Below, in pieces: positions 53,382-63,175 of a stretch of DNA of 64,000 nucleotides (positions are counted from its first letter, which is position 1; each line of letters begins with the position of its first letter). A model generated the notes under the pieces. The model was not told where the DNA came from and made no database searches. It was given only the letters and a program-made list of their open reading frames with translations. The stretch lies in contig CAJTAT010000002.1 in the NCBI GenBank assembly GCA_910574475.1, positions 431,120 through 495,119 on the forward strand. The letters are read 5' to 3'. Position numbers and translations under genes: made by a program. The DNA is from Clostridia bacterium (lineage in GTDB: Bacteria > Bacillota > Clostridia > Lachnospirales > Lachnospiraceae).

Positions 53382-55262
53382 ATGAGTTCAAAGTACGAGG
53401 AAAGATGTGAAATAATAGTAGTAGGTGCAGGCCATGCTGGCTGTGAGGCTGCTCTTGCCTGCGCAAGACTTGGTTTGCAGACGATCATGTTTACAGTCAG
53501 TGTAGACAGTATTGCTTTAATGCCTTGTAATCCAAATATCGGTGGAACTTCTAAGGGACATTTAGTCCGTGAGATTGATGCTTTGGGTGGAGAGATGGGT
53601 CGTAATATTGATAAGACTTTCATTCAGTCAAAAATGCTCAATGCTTCTAAAGGACCTGCTGTTCACTCCCTTCGTGCCCAGGCCGATAAGGCAGAATATA
53701 GTCGCAGCATGCGAAAAACCTTGGAGAATACAGAGAATCTATCCATTGTTCAAAGTGAAGTGACAGAAATCTTGACAGAGTCAAATGAAGTGACAGGTGT
53801 TCGGACATACTCTGGAGCTGTCTATTATGCAAAGTCTGTTATTCTTTGTACAGGAACTTATTTAAAGGCTCGCTGTATCTATGGTGATGTGAGCAATCAT
53901 ACAGGGCCTAATGGTTTGCAGTCTGCAAATTATTTAACGGATTCCTTGAAAGCTTTGGGGATAGAAATGTATCGCTTTAAGACAGGAACGCCTGCCAGAA
54001 TTGATCGCAGATCCATTGATTTTAGTAAAATGGAGGAACAATTTGGTGATGAGACTGTTGTTCCTTTTTCATTTACTACGGATCCAGAGGATATACAGAT
54101 CGAACAAGTTTCCTGTTGGCTCACTTACACCAATGAAAACACTCATGAAATTATAAGGAAAAATTTGGATCGTTCCCCACTGTATTCAGGAATCATAGAA
54201 GGAACGGGTCCTCGTTATTGTCCCTCTATTGAAGATAAGGTAGTAAAATTCGCAGATAAGAACAGACATCAAGTATTCATTGAGCCAGAGGGTTTACATA
54301 CGAACGAAATGTATGTAGGGGGTATGTCCAGTTCTCTTCCAGAAGATGTCCAGCATGAAATGTATTCCTCTGTGGCTGGATTGGAACATGTAAGAATTGT
54401 TCGCAATGCCTATGCTATAGAGTATGATTGTATTAATCCCCGCCAGTTGAATCCAACTCTGGAGTTTAAGAAAATTCATGGTTTATTTAGCGGCGGACAA
54501 TTTAATGGAAGTTCTGGTTATGAAGAGGCCGCTGCTCAGGGACTGGTGGCAGGTATCAATGCGGCTAGAAGAGTTCTTGGAAAAGAGCTTATTACTTTGG
54601 ATCGATCTCAGGCTTATATTGGTGTTCTGATCGATGATTTGGTGACAAAAGAAAATAGAGAGCCTTATCGTATGATGACTTCCAGAGCGGAGTATCGGCT
54701 CCTTTTGCGCCAAGATAATGCAGATCTGCGTCTTACTAAAATTGGTTATGAGATAGGTTTGATTTCAGAAGAACGATTTCAAAAACTTCTAGAAAAAGAA
54801 AAGCAGATTCAGGAAGAAATAAAAAGGGTCAGTCATGTAAATATTGGCACAAGAAAAGAAGTGCAAGATATATTAGTTTCTTATGAAAGTACACCTTTGA
54901 CCTCAGGAATTACTTTGGAAGAATTGATTAAAAGACCTGAATTAAATTATGAAATTCTTGCTCCTCTTGATCCAGATCGTCCACTGCTTGCTAGGGGAGT
55001 GGCCGAACAGGTAAGTATCAATATTAAATATGAAGGTTATATCAAGCGACAGTTAAAGCAGATAGAGCAATTTAAAAAATTGGAGAAAAAGAAAATTCCA
55101 GAGGATTTGGATTATAGAGAAGTGCCTAGTCTTCGTATAGAGGCAAGACAAAAACTAGAAGAATACCATCCTGTTTCAATTGGACAAGCTTCCCGTATTT
55201 CTGGAGTATCTCCGGCAGATATTTCTGTTCTTCTTGTATATTTGGAGCAAAGAAAAAGGTGA
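53382..55262 (+). CDS. mnmG: tRNA uridine 5-carboxymethylaminomethyl modification enzyme MnmG
   Basis: 626 residues from the ATG at 53382, after GCGAGGATGG; a longer frame begins inside mnmE. The FAD motif [22 protein letters not shown] is at residues 9-30, with [22 protein letters not shown] after it. [29 protein letters not shown] and [20 protein letters not shown] are conserved. It acts with MnmE on tRNA wobble uridines. The C-terminal helical domain ends [12 protein letters not shown]. Confidence 0.97.
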   Translation: MSSKYEERCEIIVVGAGHAGCEAALACARLGLQTIMFTVSVDSIALMPCNPNIGGTSKGHLVREIDALGGEMGRNIDKTFIQSKMLNASKGPAVHSLRAQADKAEYSRSMRKTLENTENLSIVQSEVTEILTESNEVTGVRTYSGAVYYAKSVILCTGTYLKARCIYGDVSNHTGPNGLQSANYLTDSLKALGIEMYRFKTGTPARIDRRSIDFSKMEEQFGDETVVPFSFTTDPEDIQIEQVSCWLTYTNENTHEIIRKNLDRSPLYSGIIEGTGPRYCPSIEDKVVKFADKNRHQVFIEPEGLHTNEMYVGGMSSSLPEDVQHEMYSSVAGLEHVRIVRNAYAIEYDCINPRQLNPTLEFKKIHGLFSGGQFNGSSGYEEAAAQGLVAGINAARRVLGKELITLDRSQAYIGVLIDDLVTKENREPYRMMTSRAEYRLLLRQDNADLRLTKIGYEIGLISEERFQKLLEKEKQIQEEIKRVSHVNIGTRKEVQDILVSYESTPLTSGITLEELIKRPELNYEILAPLDPDRPLLARGVAEQVSINIKYEGYIKRQLKQIEQFKKLEKKKIPEDLDYREVPSLRIEARQKLEEYHPVSIGQASRISGVSPADISVLLVYLEQRKR

Positions 55263-55272
55263 CTGTAAATAA

Positions 55273-55989
55273 ATGGAAAAACTAGAATATATAAAAGATG
55301 AATTTGAAAAAATACAAATCAGTCTTACTGCGCAACAGACAGAGCAATTTTATAAATACTATGAATTATTAACTGAAAAAAACAAAGTGATGAATTTAAC
55401 AGCCATCACAGAATTTCAAGATGTGGTTCGTAAACATTTTATAGATAGTTTGATGGTAAAAGAAGTATTAGTATTAAAAGAAAATGCTTCTCTTATTGAT
55501 GTGGGCACAGGCGCCGGATTTCCTGGGATTCCTTTAAAAATTGTTTATCCTCATTTAGAACTTGTTCTTTTGGATTCTTTAAATAAACGAGTGCAATTTT
55601 TAAATGATATGATAAATCAGTTGAAATTGCAAAAAATATCTGCTGTTCATGGACGAGCGGAAGACATAGCAAAAAGATTAGATTACCGTGAACAATTTGA
55701 CTATTGTGTCTCTCGGGCTGTTGCAAATTTAGCTTCACTCTCAGAGTATTGTTTACCCTTTGTAAAAGTTGGGGGTAGTTTTATAGCCTATAAATCGGAG
55801 AAAGTTGAAGAAGAGATAAAAAGTGCCGCTAGGGCAATAGAATTACTTGGTGGCCAGATAAGTGAGAAAAAAGAATTTATGATCCCTGGGACGGAATTGT
55901 ATCGGTGTATATTAGATATTCGGAAAGAAAGTAGTACATCTGGTAAGTATCCTCGTAAGGCGGGAAAGCCTTTGAAGGAGCCTTTATAA
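55273..55989 (+). CDS. rsmG: 16S rRNA (guanine-N7) methyltransferase RsmG
   Basis: 238 residues. SAM-binding LIDVGTGAGFPGIPLKIVYP is near residue 75, VLLDSLNKRVQFL near 98, and CVSRAVANLASLSEYCLPF near 148. It methylates G527 of 16S rRNA. Its gene lies between mnmG and the parAB genes in the standard order. It closes 10 bases after mnmG. Confidence 0.96.
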   Translation: MEKLEYIKDEFEKIQISLTAQQTEQFYKYYELLTEKNKVMNLTAITEFQDVVRKHFIDSLMVKEVLVLKENASLIDVGTGAGFPGIPLKIVYPHLELVLLDSLNKRVQFLNDMINQLKLQKISAVHGRAEDIAKRLDYREQFDYCVSRAVANLASLSEYCLPFVKVGGSFIAYKSEKVEEEIKSAARAIELLGGQISEKKEFMIPGTELYRCILDIRKESSTSGKYPRKAGKPLKEPL

Positions 55990-56061
55990 ATTGTTATGTA
56001 TTAATTATATTTTATGTTACAAATATGAAAAATGTCTATTTATTTAAAATTTTCTTAAATA

Positions 56062-56077
56062 TGTTTCACGTGAAACA
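56062..56077. promoter_or_regulatory. parS site 1
   Basis: TGTTTCACGTGAAACA is a perfect 16-base parS palindrome, the ParB/Spo0J binding site. It lies upstream of the soj gene, 81 bases before its start. Confidence 0.97.
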
Positions 56078-56118
56078 TTTCTATGTTATACTAACAATAA
56101 GAAAATCTTAAGACAAGA

Positions 56119-56134
56119 TGTTTCACGTGAAACA
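56119..56134. promoter_or_regulatory. parS site 2
   Basis: A second perfect TGTTTCACGTGAAACA palindrome, 57 bases after the first and 24 bases before soj. Two sites so close to oriC are a typical ParB loading zone and may also autoregulate the operon. Confidence 0.97.
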
Positions 56135-56157
56135 TTTAATTACGAAAGGAATAATGA

Positions 56158-56925
56158 ATGGGACGAGTAATAGCAGTAGCCAATCAAAAAGGTGGCGTAG
56201 GTAAAACAACAACAGCTATTAATTTATCGGCTGCTTTAGCAGAAAAACAATATAAAGTTTTGCTGATTGATCTTGATCCACAGGGAAATGCTACCAGCGG
56301 AGTTGGAATTGATAAGAATTCTACAGAATATACGATTTACGATCTGATTCTGGGAGAAATTACTATTCAAAACTGTATTGAATATACAGAATTTGAAAAT
56401 CTATACTTAATTCCTTCTAATGTAGATTTAGCTGCGGCAGAGATTGAATTGATTGGTATTTCAGATAAAGAATTTATTATTAAAAAAGCAGTAAATGAGA
56501 TTAAAGATAAGTATGACTTTATTTTGATTGACTGTCCACCGTCCCTGAACCTTTTAACTATTAATGCTATGACAACGGCCGATACAGTTTTAGTTCCAAT
56601 TCAATGTGAGTATTACGCTTTAGAGGGACTAAGCCAATTGATTCATACAATTAATCTGGTAAAAGAACGTTTAAATCCATATTTGGATATCGAAGGTATT
56701 GTATTTACAATGTTTGATGGACGTACTAATCTATCCCTACAAGTAGTAGAGAATGTACGTGCAAATGTTAAGCAAAAAGTATATAGTACCATCATTCCGA
56801 GAAATGTGCGTTTGGCAGAGGCCCCAAGTCATGGTTATCCAATCACAATTTATGATTCGAAATCTGCTGGCGCAGAAGGTTATCGTGCCTTGGCAGATGA
56901 AGTGATTAACAGGGAGGAAGATTAA
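56158..56925 (+). CDS. soj: Chromosome partition ATPase Soj/ParA
   Basis: 255 residues. Deviant Walker A NQKGGVGKTTTAINLS at residues 9-24, VLLIDLDPQGNATSG near 36 and ILIDCPPSLNLLT near 120 are classic ParA/Soj. LAEAPSHGYPI near 220 is also typical. It works with Spo0J in origin segregation and controls DnaA in B. subtilis. An AAAGG site precedes the ATG, and its stop overlaps parB. Confidence 0.97.
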   Translation: MGRVIAVANQKGGVGKTTTAINLSAALAEKQYKVLLIDLDPQGNATSGVGIDKNSTEYTIYDLILGEITIQNCIEYTEFENLYLIPSNVDLAAAEIELIGISDKEFIIKKAVNEIKDKYDFILIDCPPSLNLLTINAMTTADTVLVPIQCEYYALEGLSQLIHTINLVKERLNPYLDIEGIVFTMFDGRTNLSLQVVENVRANVKQKVYSTIIPRNVRLAEAPSHGYPITIYDSKSAGAEGYRALADEVINREED

Positions 56926-57821
56926 TGGCAACTCGTAAAGGAGGACTTGGAAAAGGATTAGATAGTTTGATCCCAGATGCAATGAAATCTATATCATCTG
57001 AAAACACAACAAAGATTGTAGAGAAAATTGTGGAAAAGCCAATTGAGTTACAAATAAAGATTTCTAAGGTTGGTCCAAACAAAGATCAACCCAGAAAGCA
57101 ATTTGATGAAGATTCTTTAATGGAGTTAGCTGACTCTATTAAACAATTTGGAATTATTCAACCACTTATTGTTCAGGAGAAGAATGGATTTTATGAAATT
57201 ATTGCTGGGGAAAGGCGATGGCGCGCAGCAAAATTGGCTGGCTTAAAAGAAGTACCTGTTATTATAAAAGATTATTCAGATATAGAAATTGTAGAGATTT
57301 CTCTAATTGAAAATATTCAACGAGAAAATTTGAATCCTATTGAAGAGGCGATTGCCTACAAGCGATTGATTAGCGAATTTCATTTAAAACAGGATGAGGT
57401 AGCGGAACGTGTATCAAAAAGTAGGACAGCCGTTACAAATTCCATGCGCCTGTTAAAACTGGAAGATCAAGTGCAACAAATGATTATCGACGATATGATT
57501 TCTACAGGACATGCTCGCGCACTTCTAGGTATAGAAGATCCAGAGCTTCAAGTGACAACCGCTGCTCGGGTATTCGATGAAAAGCTCAGTGTCCGAGAGA
57601 TAGAAAAAATAGTTAAGAATATTCAGAACGGAAAGGTAGAAAAGAAAAAAGAACAGCCAGTATATGATTTCATCTATACAGACTTAGAAGAAAGAATGAA
57701 AGCTGCTGTGGGAAGCAAGGTTTCCATCCATCAGAAATCAAAAGGAAAAGGAAAAATAGAGATAGAGTATTATTCAAAAGAAGATTTGGAACGGATAATA
57801 GATCTGATTACACACGCATAA
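56925..57821 (+). CDS. parB: Chromosome partition protein Spo0J/ParB
   Basis: 298 residues. GLGKGLDSLIPD at the start, then IKQFGIIQPLIVQEKNGFYEIIAGERRWRAAKLAGL near residue 70 carry the ParB CTPase box GERRWRA. NIQRENLNPIEEA and the HTH DEVAERVSKSRTAVTNSMRLL follow. The C-terminal KIEIEYYSKEDLERII dimerises. It binds the two parS sites upstream of soj. Its first base is shared with the soj stop. Confidence 0.97.
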   Translation: MATRKGGLGKGLDSLIPDAMKSISSENTTKIVEKIVEKPIELQIKISKVGPNKDQPRKQFDEDSLMELADSIKQFGIIQPLIVQEKNGFYEIIAGERRWRAAKLAGLKEVPVIIKDYSDIEIVEISLIENIQRENLNPIEEAIAYKRLISEFHLKQDEVAERVSKSRTAVTNSMRLLKLEDQVQQMIIDDMISTGHARALLGIEDPELQVTTAARVFDEKLSVREIEKIVKNIQNGKVEKKKEQPVYDFIYTDLEERMKAAVGSKVSIHQKSKGKGKIEIEYYSKEDLERIIDLITHA

Positions 57822-57835
57822 AAGGAGATAATATT

Positions 57836-58357
57836 ATGAACAGTACAGCCTTTGATTATATTTATCAGAACACTGGGATTTATATTGATCCAGCCTATCT
57901 GATTTTAGGATTATTACTTTTTGTATTAATATTAACAATTATAATAATTATATCATTATGTAAACTAAAAAAACTGTCCCGCAGATTAGAAAAGTTCATG
58001 AAGGGCAAAGATGTAGAAAGTATGGAAGATATTTTAATGGCTTCTATTACAAAGATGGAAGAGATTGATCAGACTAATCAGATTATGAAAGCAGAGATGA
58101 ATGTCCTTCGGATAACCCAGAATATGACTTATCAAAAGTTAGGTATCGTAAAATATGATGCATTTCGTGAGATGAGTGGGGATTTAAGTTATGCTTTGGC
58201 TCTTTTAAATAAAGAAGATAATGGATTTATCTTAAATTCTGTCTATACTAGAGAAGGGGGATATTCCTATCTGAAAGAAATCATAAAAGGAGAGTGTAAC
58301 ACACTTTTATCAGAAGAAGAGCAAAAAGCTTTAGAAAAGGCAAAAAGCCATACTTGA
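57836..58357 (+). CDS. DUF4446 family protein
   Basis: 173 residues. One membrane helix (YLILGLLLFVLILTIIIIIS) lies near residue 20. A basic coiled-coil region (KKLSRRLEKFMKGKDVESMEDILMAS) follows. A C-terminal alpha/beta part reads VKYDAFREMSGDLSYALALLNKEDNGFILNSVYTREG, the DUF4446 signature. This family usually sits right after parB in Clostridia. The function is unknown. AAAGGAG precedes the ATG. Confidence 0.9.
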   Translation: MNSTAFDYIYQNTGIYIDPAYLILGLLLFVLILTIIIIISLCKLKKLSRRLEKFMKGKDVESMEDILMASITKMEEIDQTNQIMKAEMNVLRITQNMTYQKLGIVKYDAFREMSGDLSYALALLNKEDNGFILNSVYTREGGYSYLKEIIKGECNTLLSEEEQKALEKAKSHT

Positions 58358-58454
58358 AAAATACTACAGAGTGGTATATGATTAATCAAGAAATACACAC
58401 AGAAAGATATAATGAATTAAAAATATTCAATACTAAATATGAGGAGAGTGGAAT

Positions 58455-59732
58455 ATGTTAGATATTAAATTTGTAAGGGAGAATCCAGAACTTGTAAAGC
58501 AAAATATTAAAAACAAATTTCAGGATCATAAATTGGAACTTGTAGATGAAGTTATTACATTAGATGCAGATAAAAGGGCCGCCCAACAGGAGGCTGACTC
58601 TCTGCGTGCGGAGAGAAATAAGCTTTCAAAACAGATTGGCGGACTTATGGGTCAGGGAAAAAAGGAAGAGGCTGAGGTTGTAAAGAAGCAGGTTGCCTCC
58701 CAGGCAGATCGTCTTGCAGCTCTTTCTGAAAAAGAAAAAGAGTTGGATGAAAAGATTTTGAAAATTATGATGACAATTCCAAATATCATTGACCCAAGTG
58801 TTCCCATTGGAAAGGATGACAGTGAGAATGTAGAGGTTCAACGCTATGGAGAGCCATTAGTTCCTGATTTTGAAGTTCCTTACCATACAGAAATTATGGA
58901 AAGATTCAATGGAATTGACTTGGATAGTGCTAGAAAAGTAGCTGGAAATGGATTTTATTACTTAATGGGAGATATTGCAAGACTTCACTCTGCAGTGATT
59001 GCCTATGCTCGTGATTTTATGATTGGCCGGGGATTTACTTACTGTGTGCCTCCATTTATGATTCGTAGCAATGTAGTCACAGGTGTTATGAGTTTTGCAG
59101 AAATGGATGCCATGATGTATAAGATTGAGGGAGAGGATTTGTATCTTATCGGAACAAGTGAACATTCCATGATTGGAAAATTTATTGATACTATTCTTCA
59201 ACCAGAAAGTCTGCCTCAGACATTGACCAGTTATTCTCCTTGCTTCCGAAAAGAGAAAGGAGCTCACGGTCTGGAGGAGAGAGGCGTATACCGAATTCAT
59301 CAGTTCGAAAAGCAGGAGATGATTGTAGTCTGCGAGCCAGAAGACAGTCCTATGTGGTTTGATAAATTATGGCAGAATACAGTAGACTTGTTCCGCTCTT
59401 TAGATATTCCAGTGAGAACTCTGGAATGTTGCTCTGGTGATTTGGCAGATCTGAAAGTAAAATCAGTAGATGTGGAGGCGTGGTCTCCAAGACAGAAGAA
59501 ATATTTTGAGGTGGGAAGCTGTTCCAATCTGGGAGATGCGCAGGCACGGCGACTAAAAATTCGTATCAACGGAGAAAAAGGAAAATATTTTGCGCATACA
59601 TTAAATAATACAGTTGTTGCTCCACCGCGAATGTTGATTGCATTTTTGGAAAATAATCTGAATGAAGATGGAACTATAAATATTCCAGAAGCACTTCAAC
59701 CTTATATGGGTGGACAAAAGTTAATAAAATAA
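58455..59732 (+). CDS. serS: Seryl-tRNA synthetase
   Basis: 425 residues. The N-terminal 110 residues form the tRNA-binding coiled coil. Class II motif 2 reads SPCFRKEKGAHG near residue 260, followed by ERGVYRIHQFEKQEM, and motif 3 is PPRMLIAFLENN near 395. LIGTSEHSM near 231 binds serine. It charges tRNA-Ser and tRNA-Sec. No T-box leader is visible in the 97 bases upstream. GAGGAGAGTG precedes the ATG. Confidence 0.97.
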   Translation: MLDIKFVRENPELVKQNIKNKFQDHKLELVDEVITLDADKRAAQQEADSLRAERNKLSKQIGGLMGQGKKEEAEVVKKQVASQADRLAALSEKEKELDEKILKIMMTIPNIIDPSVPIGKDDSENVEVQRYGEPLVPDFEVPYHTEIMERFNGIDLDSARKVAGNGFYYLMGDIARLHSAVIAYARDFMIGRGFTYCVPPFMIRSNVVTGVMSFAEMDAMMYKIEGEDLYLIGTSEHSMIGKFIDTILQPESLPQTLTSYSPCFRKEKGAHGLEERGVYRIHQFEKQEMIVVCEPEDSPMWFDKLWQNTVDLFRSLDIPVRTLECCSGDLADLKVKSVDVEAWSPRQKKYFEVGSCSNLGDAQARRLKIRINGEKGKYFAHTLNNTVVAPPRMLIAFLENNLNEDGTINIPEALQPYMGGQKLIK

Positions 59733-59751
59733 GAAAATGGTTCACATAATA

Positions 59752-59780
59752 TGTGGAAAAGTGCGTAATTATGTGGATAA
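59752..59780. promoter_or_regulatory. DnaA boxes outside oriC
   Basis: A perfect DnaA box (TTATCCACA on the minus strand) lies at 59772-59780, and a one-mismatch copy (TTTTCCACA) at about 59752-59760. They are in the gap between serS and the DUF3881 gene, 12 kb from oriC. They may titrate DnaA or regulate the next gene. Confidence 0.5.
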
Positions 59781-59855
59781 CTTTTAGCAAAATGTACAGT
59801 TTTATGGGAAAAGTTGTAGTTTTGCAGAATTCTTATTTTAAAGGAGGTGGATATA

Positions 59856-60734
59856 ATGCATGAATATTTGAGAGCAGTAGGTTTTAGTGAATTAAAAGAT
59901 AGGGAAGAATTAAATCATCTGCTTGATCTTGTGGAAGAGAGTTATCAAAGCGAAAGAACCTCCGGGAATTGGAATGGAATTGATTTTTCGGAACGGAAAA
60001 AAGAGTTTGCCCCAGGCATGGGTATTATCCTACGGGGTGAGTATGACGGACAGGGAAATTATCGACGAGAATACTATTTTCCCTATTTTCATGGAAAACA
60101 GGAAAAGTTTTATGAAAATGTGACAGTGGAACGTCATGCAGAAAAAGAGTCTTATGCAGGAGTCTGTGATGATCTGTCTCTAGGTGTATCAATTATTTTT
60201 TACGTACAGAATGTAGCAGATTTTCTGAACGAGAGACGACTAAACCAATTGTCTTCTTGTACAGTGACATTGAAATTTTCGGGACTTTCAACAAATGGGA
60301 AAATTTTACTTCCAGTTATAAAAAGTATGTCTGAGGAGGAAAATGCAGAGACAGTTTTGCAGCGTACAAAATTAATTCAAGCAGCCAGAGAAGGTGATGA
60401 AGAGGCCATTGAAAATCTGACTTTGGAAGATATGGATATCTATTCTATGATTTCCAGAAGAATCTCACAGGAAGACATTTTTTCAATTGTGTCTACATAC
60501 TTTATGCCTTATGGAGTAGAGTGTGATCATTATAATGTACTGGGTGAAATTCTAGAATGTGAGTTGGTAGAAAATAGTCTCACTAAAGAGAAGATCTATG
60601 TACTCACGATTGAAAGTCATGACTTGGTATTTGAAGTTTGTATCAATCAAAAAGATTTATTAGGGGAACCCCAGGTAGGACGTCGGTTTAAAGGTGTCAT
60701 GTGGCTGCAGGGAGAGATTATTTTTCATGTATAG
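59856..60734 (+). CDS. DUF3881 family protein
   Basis: 292 residues from the ATG at 59856, seven bases after AAAGGAGGTGG; a GTG at 59847 is less likely. The start MHEYLRAVGFSELKDREELNHLL and later PYFHGKQEKFYENVTVERHAEKESYAGVCDD match DUF3881, a family nearly confined to Lachnospiraceae and relatives. It looks like a soluble alpha/beta protein. The function is unknown. A terminator follows. Confidence 0.88.
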   Translation: MHEYLRAVGFSELKDREELNHLLDLVEESYQSERTSGNWNGIDFSERKKEFAPGMGIILRGEYDGQGNYRREYYFPYFHGKQEKFYENVTVERHAEKESYAGVCDDLSLGVSIIFYVQNVADFLNERRLNQLSSCTVTLKFSGLSTNGKILLPVIKSMSEEENAETVLQRTKLIQAAREGDEEAIENLTLEDMDIYSMISRRISQEDIFSIVSTYFMPYGVECDHYNVLGEILECELVENSLTKEKIYVLTIESHDLVFEVCINQKDLLGEPQVGRRFKGVMWLQGEIIFHV

Positions 60735-60768
60735 ATCATGAATGGTACAAAAATAAATCAAATGTAAG

Positions 60769-60815
60769 AAATGAAATAGACAGATCGATGTGATTGTCTA
60801 TTTCATTTTTCTTTA
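60769..60815 (+). terminator. Terminator after the DUF3881 gene
   Basis: AAATGAAATAGACA (60769-60782) pairs perfectly with TGTCTATTTCATTT (60795-60808), followed by TTCTTTATTTT. It is a typical rho-independent terminator 35 bases after the stop. Confidence 0.85.
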
Positions 60816-60949
60816 TTTTCTTATATTATGTTAGAAAGCAAAAAAGATAGGGGTCATGACTTATAAAAGCTAAAGACAGATTACATCATATAAGACAAAA
60901 AAGAATTCAGAGGATTCAAAATTATATCCAAAAGAAACCAATACATAGA

Positions 60950-63175
60950 GTGATTCAGAAAAAGACTTTGGGTGGAATCATTTTTGTTTCTTGTTATATA
61001 CTTATCCAGACATGCAGCTCAAAAAAGGAGCAACAGATTTCTATTGATAAAAATACAGTGATTGCAAATGAACCGATTGAGCTTACAACAACACATATCA
61101 GACATTCAGATATAAGCAGTTGTACTTGGTATGTGGGAAAAAAAGAAGTTTCCAGGGGAACAGATCTTGTTTTCTACAAACCCTCAGAAGAGGATGCAGA
61201 AAATTTTATACGGGTACTAATAACTTTAAAAGATGGAACTTCCTACGAAGATTCTGTCTATTTTAGTACACTACCTGTTATGTATATTGAGAGTGAGATA
61301 TCATATGAAAATGTAAGAAAAGAGGAATATACATCTGCTTTCATGAGGCTAACCGGGGATAAAAACTATCTTCCATCAGAATTATATCATGGAAAAGCAG
61401 AGATTCATCTCAGAGGTAATACGACAAGTGAACTCACTAAACGTCCTTTTAAATTAAAGTTAGAGGAGAAAACAAATCTTTTGGGACTGGGAGAGACAAA
61501 ACATTGGGTACTCTTGGCAAATGCAATTGACTCCACTTTACTTCGAAATAAGCTTGTTTATGATTTTTCAGGAGATATAGGGGCTGACTGTCATATGAAC
61601 TCAGAAAATGTGACTTTGATTTATAATGGAGAGTATCAGGGTGTCTATCAGCTTTGTGAGCAAGTTCGTGTAGGTGAGAGTAGCGTAAATATTTTTGACT
61701 GGGAAGATATAGCAAATAAGATAGCAAAAAAAATTTCTCTGGATCTGAAATATGAAAAACAGATCATGGTAGAGGAACAATTGTTGATTGAAACACTTTT
61801 GGAAGAAGATTTGTGTTCTGATTTTTCCTGGATGAAGACACATTCCTACGATTTTCCATCCTTGAAAAAGCTGAATGAGACAGAGGATAGAGATATTCAG
61901 ACGAATTTTAATTTAGAAAACTATATTAATTTTGATAGTCTTCCAGATCCTACTGGCGGAGTGCTGTTGGAAATGGATTTTTACCATAAAGAAGATGCAA
62001 ATTTGAAGACTTGTTATTCTCTTCCTATATATTATAATGAACCATTTGCTGGCGACACTTATTCAAAGTTAAATGCTTATATAAGAGAACAGATTCAAGT
62101 ATTGGAATATGCACTTCACGATACAGATTTCACATATCATAATGAATCTCCACATTATCAGGTAATAGGAGAAGGATGGTTTGACTGGCAAGATTCATTT
62201 CAGCAGGTAGGTGTGAAGTACAAAGCTATAGATTTTTATTCTGGAGTGTTTGATGGAGTTCATTATTCAGAATTAATAGATATGGATTCTCTTATAGTAA
62301 ATTTTTTGGTCTGTGAATTTACAGTAAATTGGGATAGTATGAAAAATAGTGTGTTCTTATATAAAGATATTGAAGGTCCTTTTTATATTAGTCCTGCCTG
62401 GGATTATGATTGGGCCTGGGGAAACAGCAATTTTGGCCTTAATACCTGGGATCCAAAAATCTGGCAGACAACAGATGAATTTTTTGCAAATGAAGAATAT
62501 TACCAGACTGTTCAATGGAATAGATATCTGATACGCGATCCTTATTTTCTGACACTTGCTTATGAAAAATATTGGCAGATTAGGGATACAGTAATTGAAG
62601 ATCTGATACGTGATAGTGGAAAAATCGATCAATATGCAGAAAAGCTTAAACTGGCGGCAGATGCAAATGATGAGAAATGGGGCGGTAGTATGGGATCTTA
62701 TGAAGGCCAGAAATTTGATGAAGGTATAGATTCTTTGAAATCTTTTATGAAACAAAGAGTAGAATGGCTGGATCTCCAATTTGCTTCTGTTGAAACTTTA
62801 CGGAGTTCTCTTGGCTATTATATGGTATCAGATGATCTTGCTGTGGAACCGGTAGATACTATTTCACAGAAAGGAATGAATGTGGTGACAGTTCATGTAT
62901 TATTACCAGAGAATGAATGTACAGAATACCCGAAGAGTATGTCTTTTCAGCTTAATGGGACTCATTTTTATACAGCAAATGTAGTAGATGGAACTGCAAA
63001 AATTTTGATTCCAGACTGTGATTTGAGGGAAGAAAAGGGAGCCTTGAATACAGTCCAGGTACGTGCTTTGGATGAGAAAGGGGAATATATGATAAATCCT
63101 GAAGGGACTGTAACAGGAGATTATAGGAACGGGATTTCAAATTATGTGTGTTTTTTGAAGGATGGTGTAACGTAG
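60950..63175 (+). CDS. CotH kinase family protein
   Basis: 741 residues from a GTG at 60950. A hydrophobic segment (GGIIFVSCYILIQTC, residues 8-22) may anchor it outside the cell. CotH landmarks are EIHLRGNTTSELTKRPFKLKLEE near residue 145, LLANAIDSTLLRNKLVYDFSG near 185 and NGEYQGVYQLCEQVRVG near 225. The catalytic-like segments NWDSMKNSVFLYKD near 465 and YISPAWDYDWAWGN near 480 follow. Spore-coat CotH phosphorylates coat proteins; most bacterial homologues outside spores are uncharacterised. The frame is open 90 bases upstream of the GTG without a canonical start. The C-terminal 130 residues form a beta-rich domain. Confidence 0.85.
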   Translation: MIQKKTLGGIIFVSCYILIQTCSSKKEQQISIDKNTVIANEPIELTTTHIRHSDISSCTWYVGKKEVSRGTDLVFYKPSEEDAENFIRVLITLKDGTSYEDSVYFSTLPVMYIESEISYENVRKEEYTSAFMRLTGDKNYLPSELYHGKAEIHLRGNTTSELTKRPFKLKLEEKTNLLGLGETKHWVLLANAIDSTLLRNKLVYDFSGDIGADCHMNSENVTLIYNGEYQGVYQLCEQVRVGESSVNIFDWEDIANKIAKKISLDLKYEKQIMVEEQLLIETLLEEDLCSDFSWMKTHSYDFPSLKKLNETEDRDIQTNFNLENYINFDSLPDPTGGVLLEMDFYHKEDANLKTCYSLPIYYNEPFAGDTYSKLNAYIREQIQVLEYALHDTDFTYHNESPHYQVIGEGWFDWQDSFQQVGVKYKAIDFYSGVFDGVHYSELIDMDSLIVNFLVCEFTVNWDSMKNSVFLYKDIEGPFYISPAWDYDWAWGNSNFGLNTWDPKIWQTTDEFFANEEYYQTVQWNRYLIRDPYFLTLAYEKYWQIRDTVIEDLIRDSGKIDQYAEKLKLAADANDEKWGGSMGSYEGQKFDEGIDSLKSFMKQRVEWLDLQFASVETLRSSLGYYMVSDDLAVEPVDTISQKGMNVVTVHVLLPENECTEYPKSMSFQLNGTHFYTANVVDGTAKILIPDCDLREEKGALNTVQVRALDEKGEYMINPEGTVTGDYRNGISNYVCFLKDGVT

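Noticed and set aside
58358..58454. T-box leader for serS
   Set aside because: The gap is only 97 bases, lacks the conserved T-box sequence and shows no terminator.
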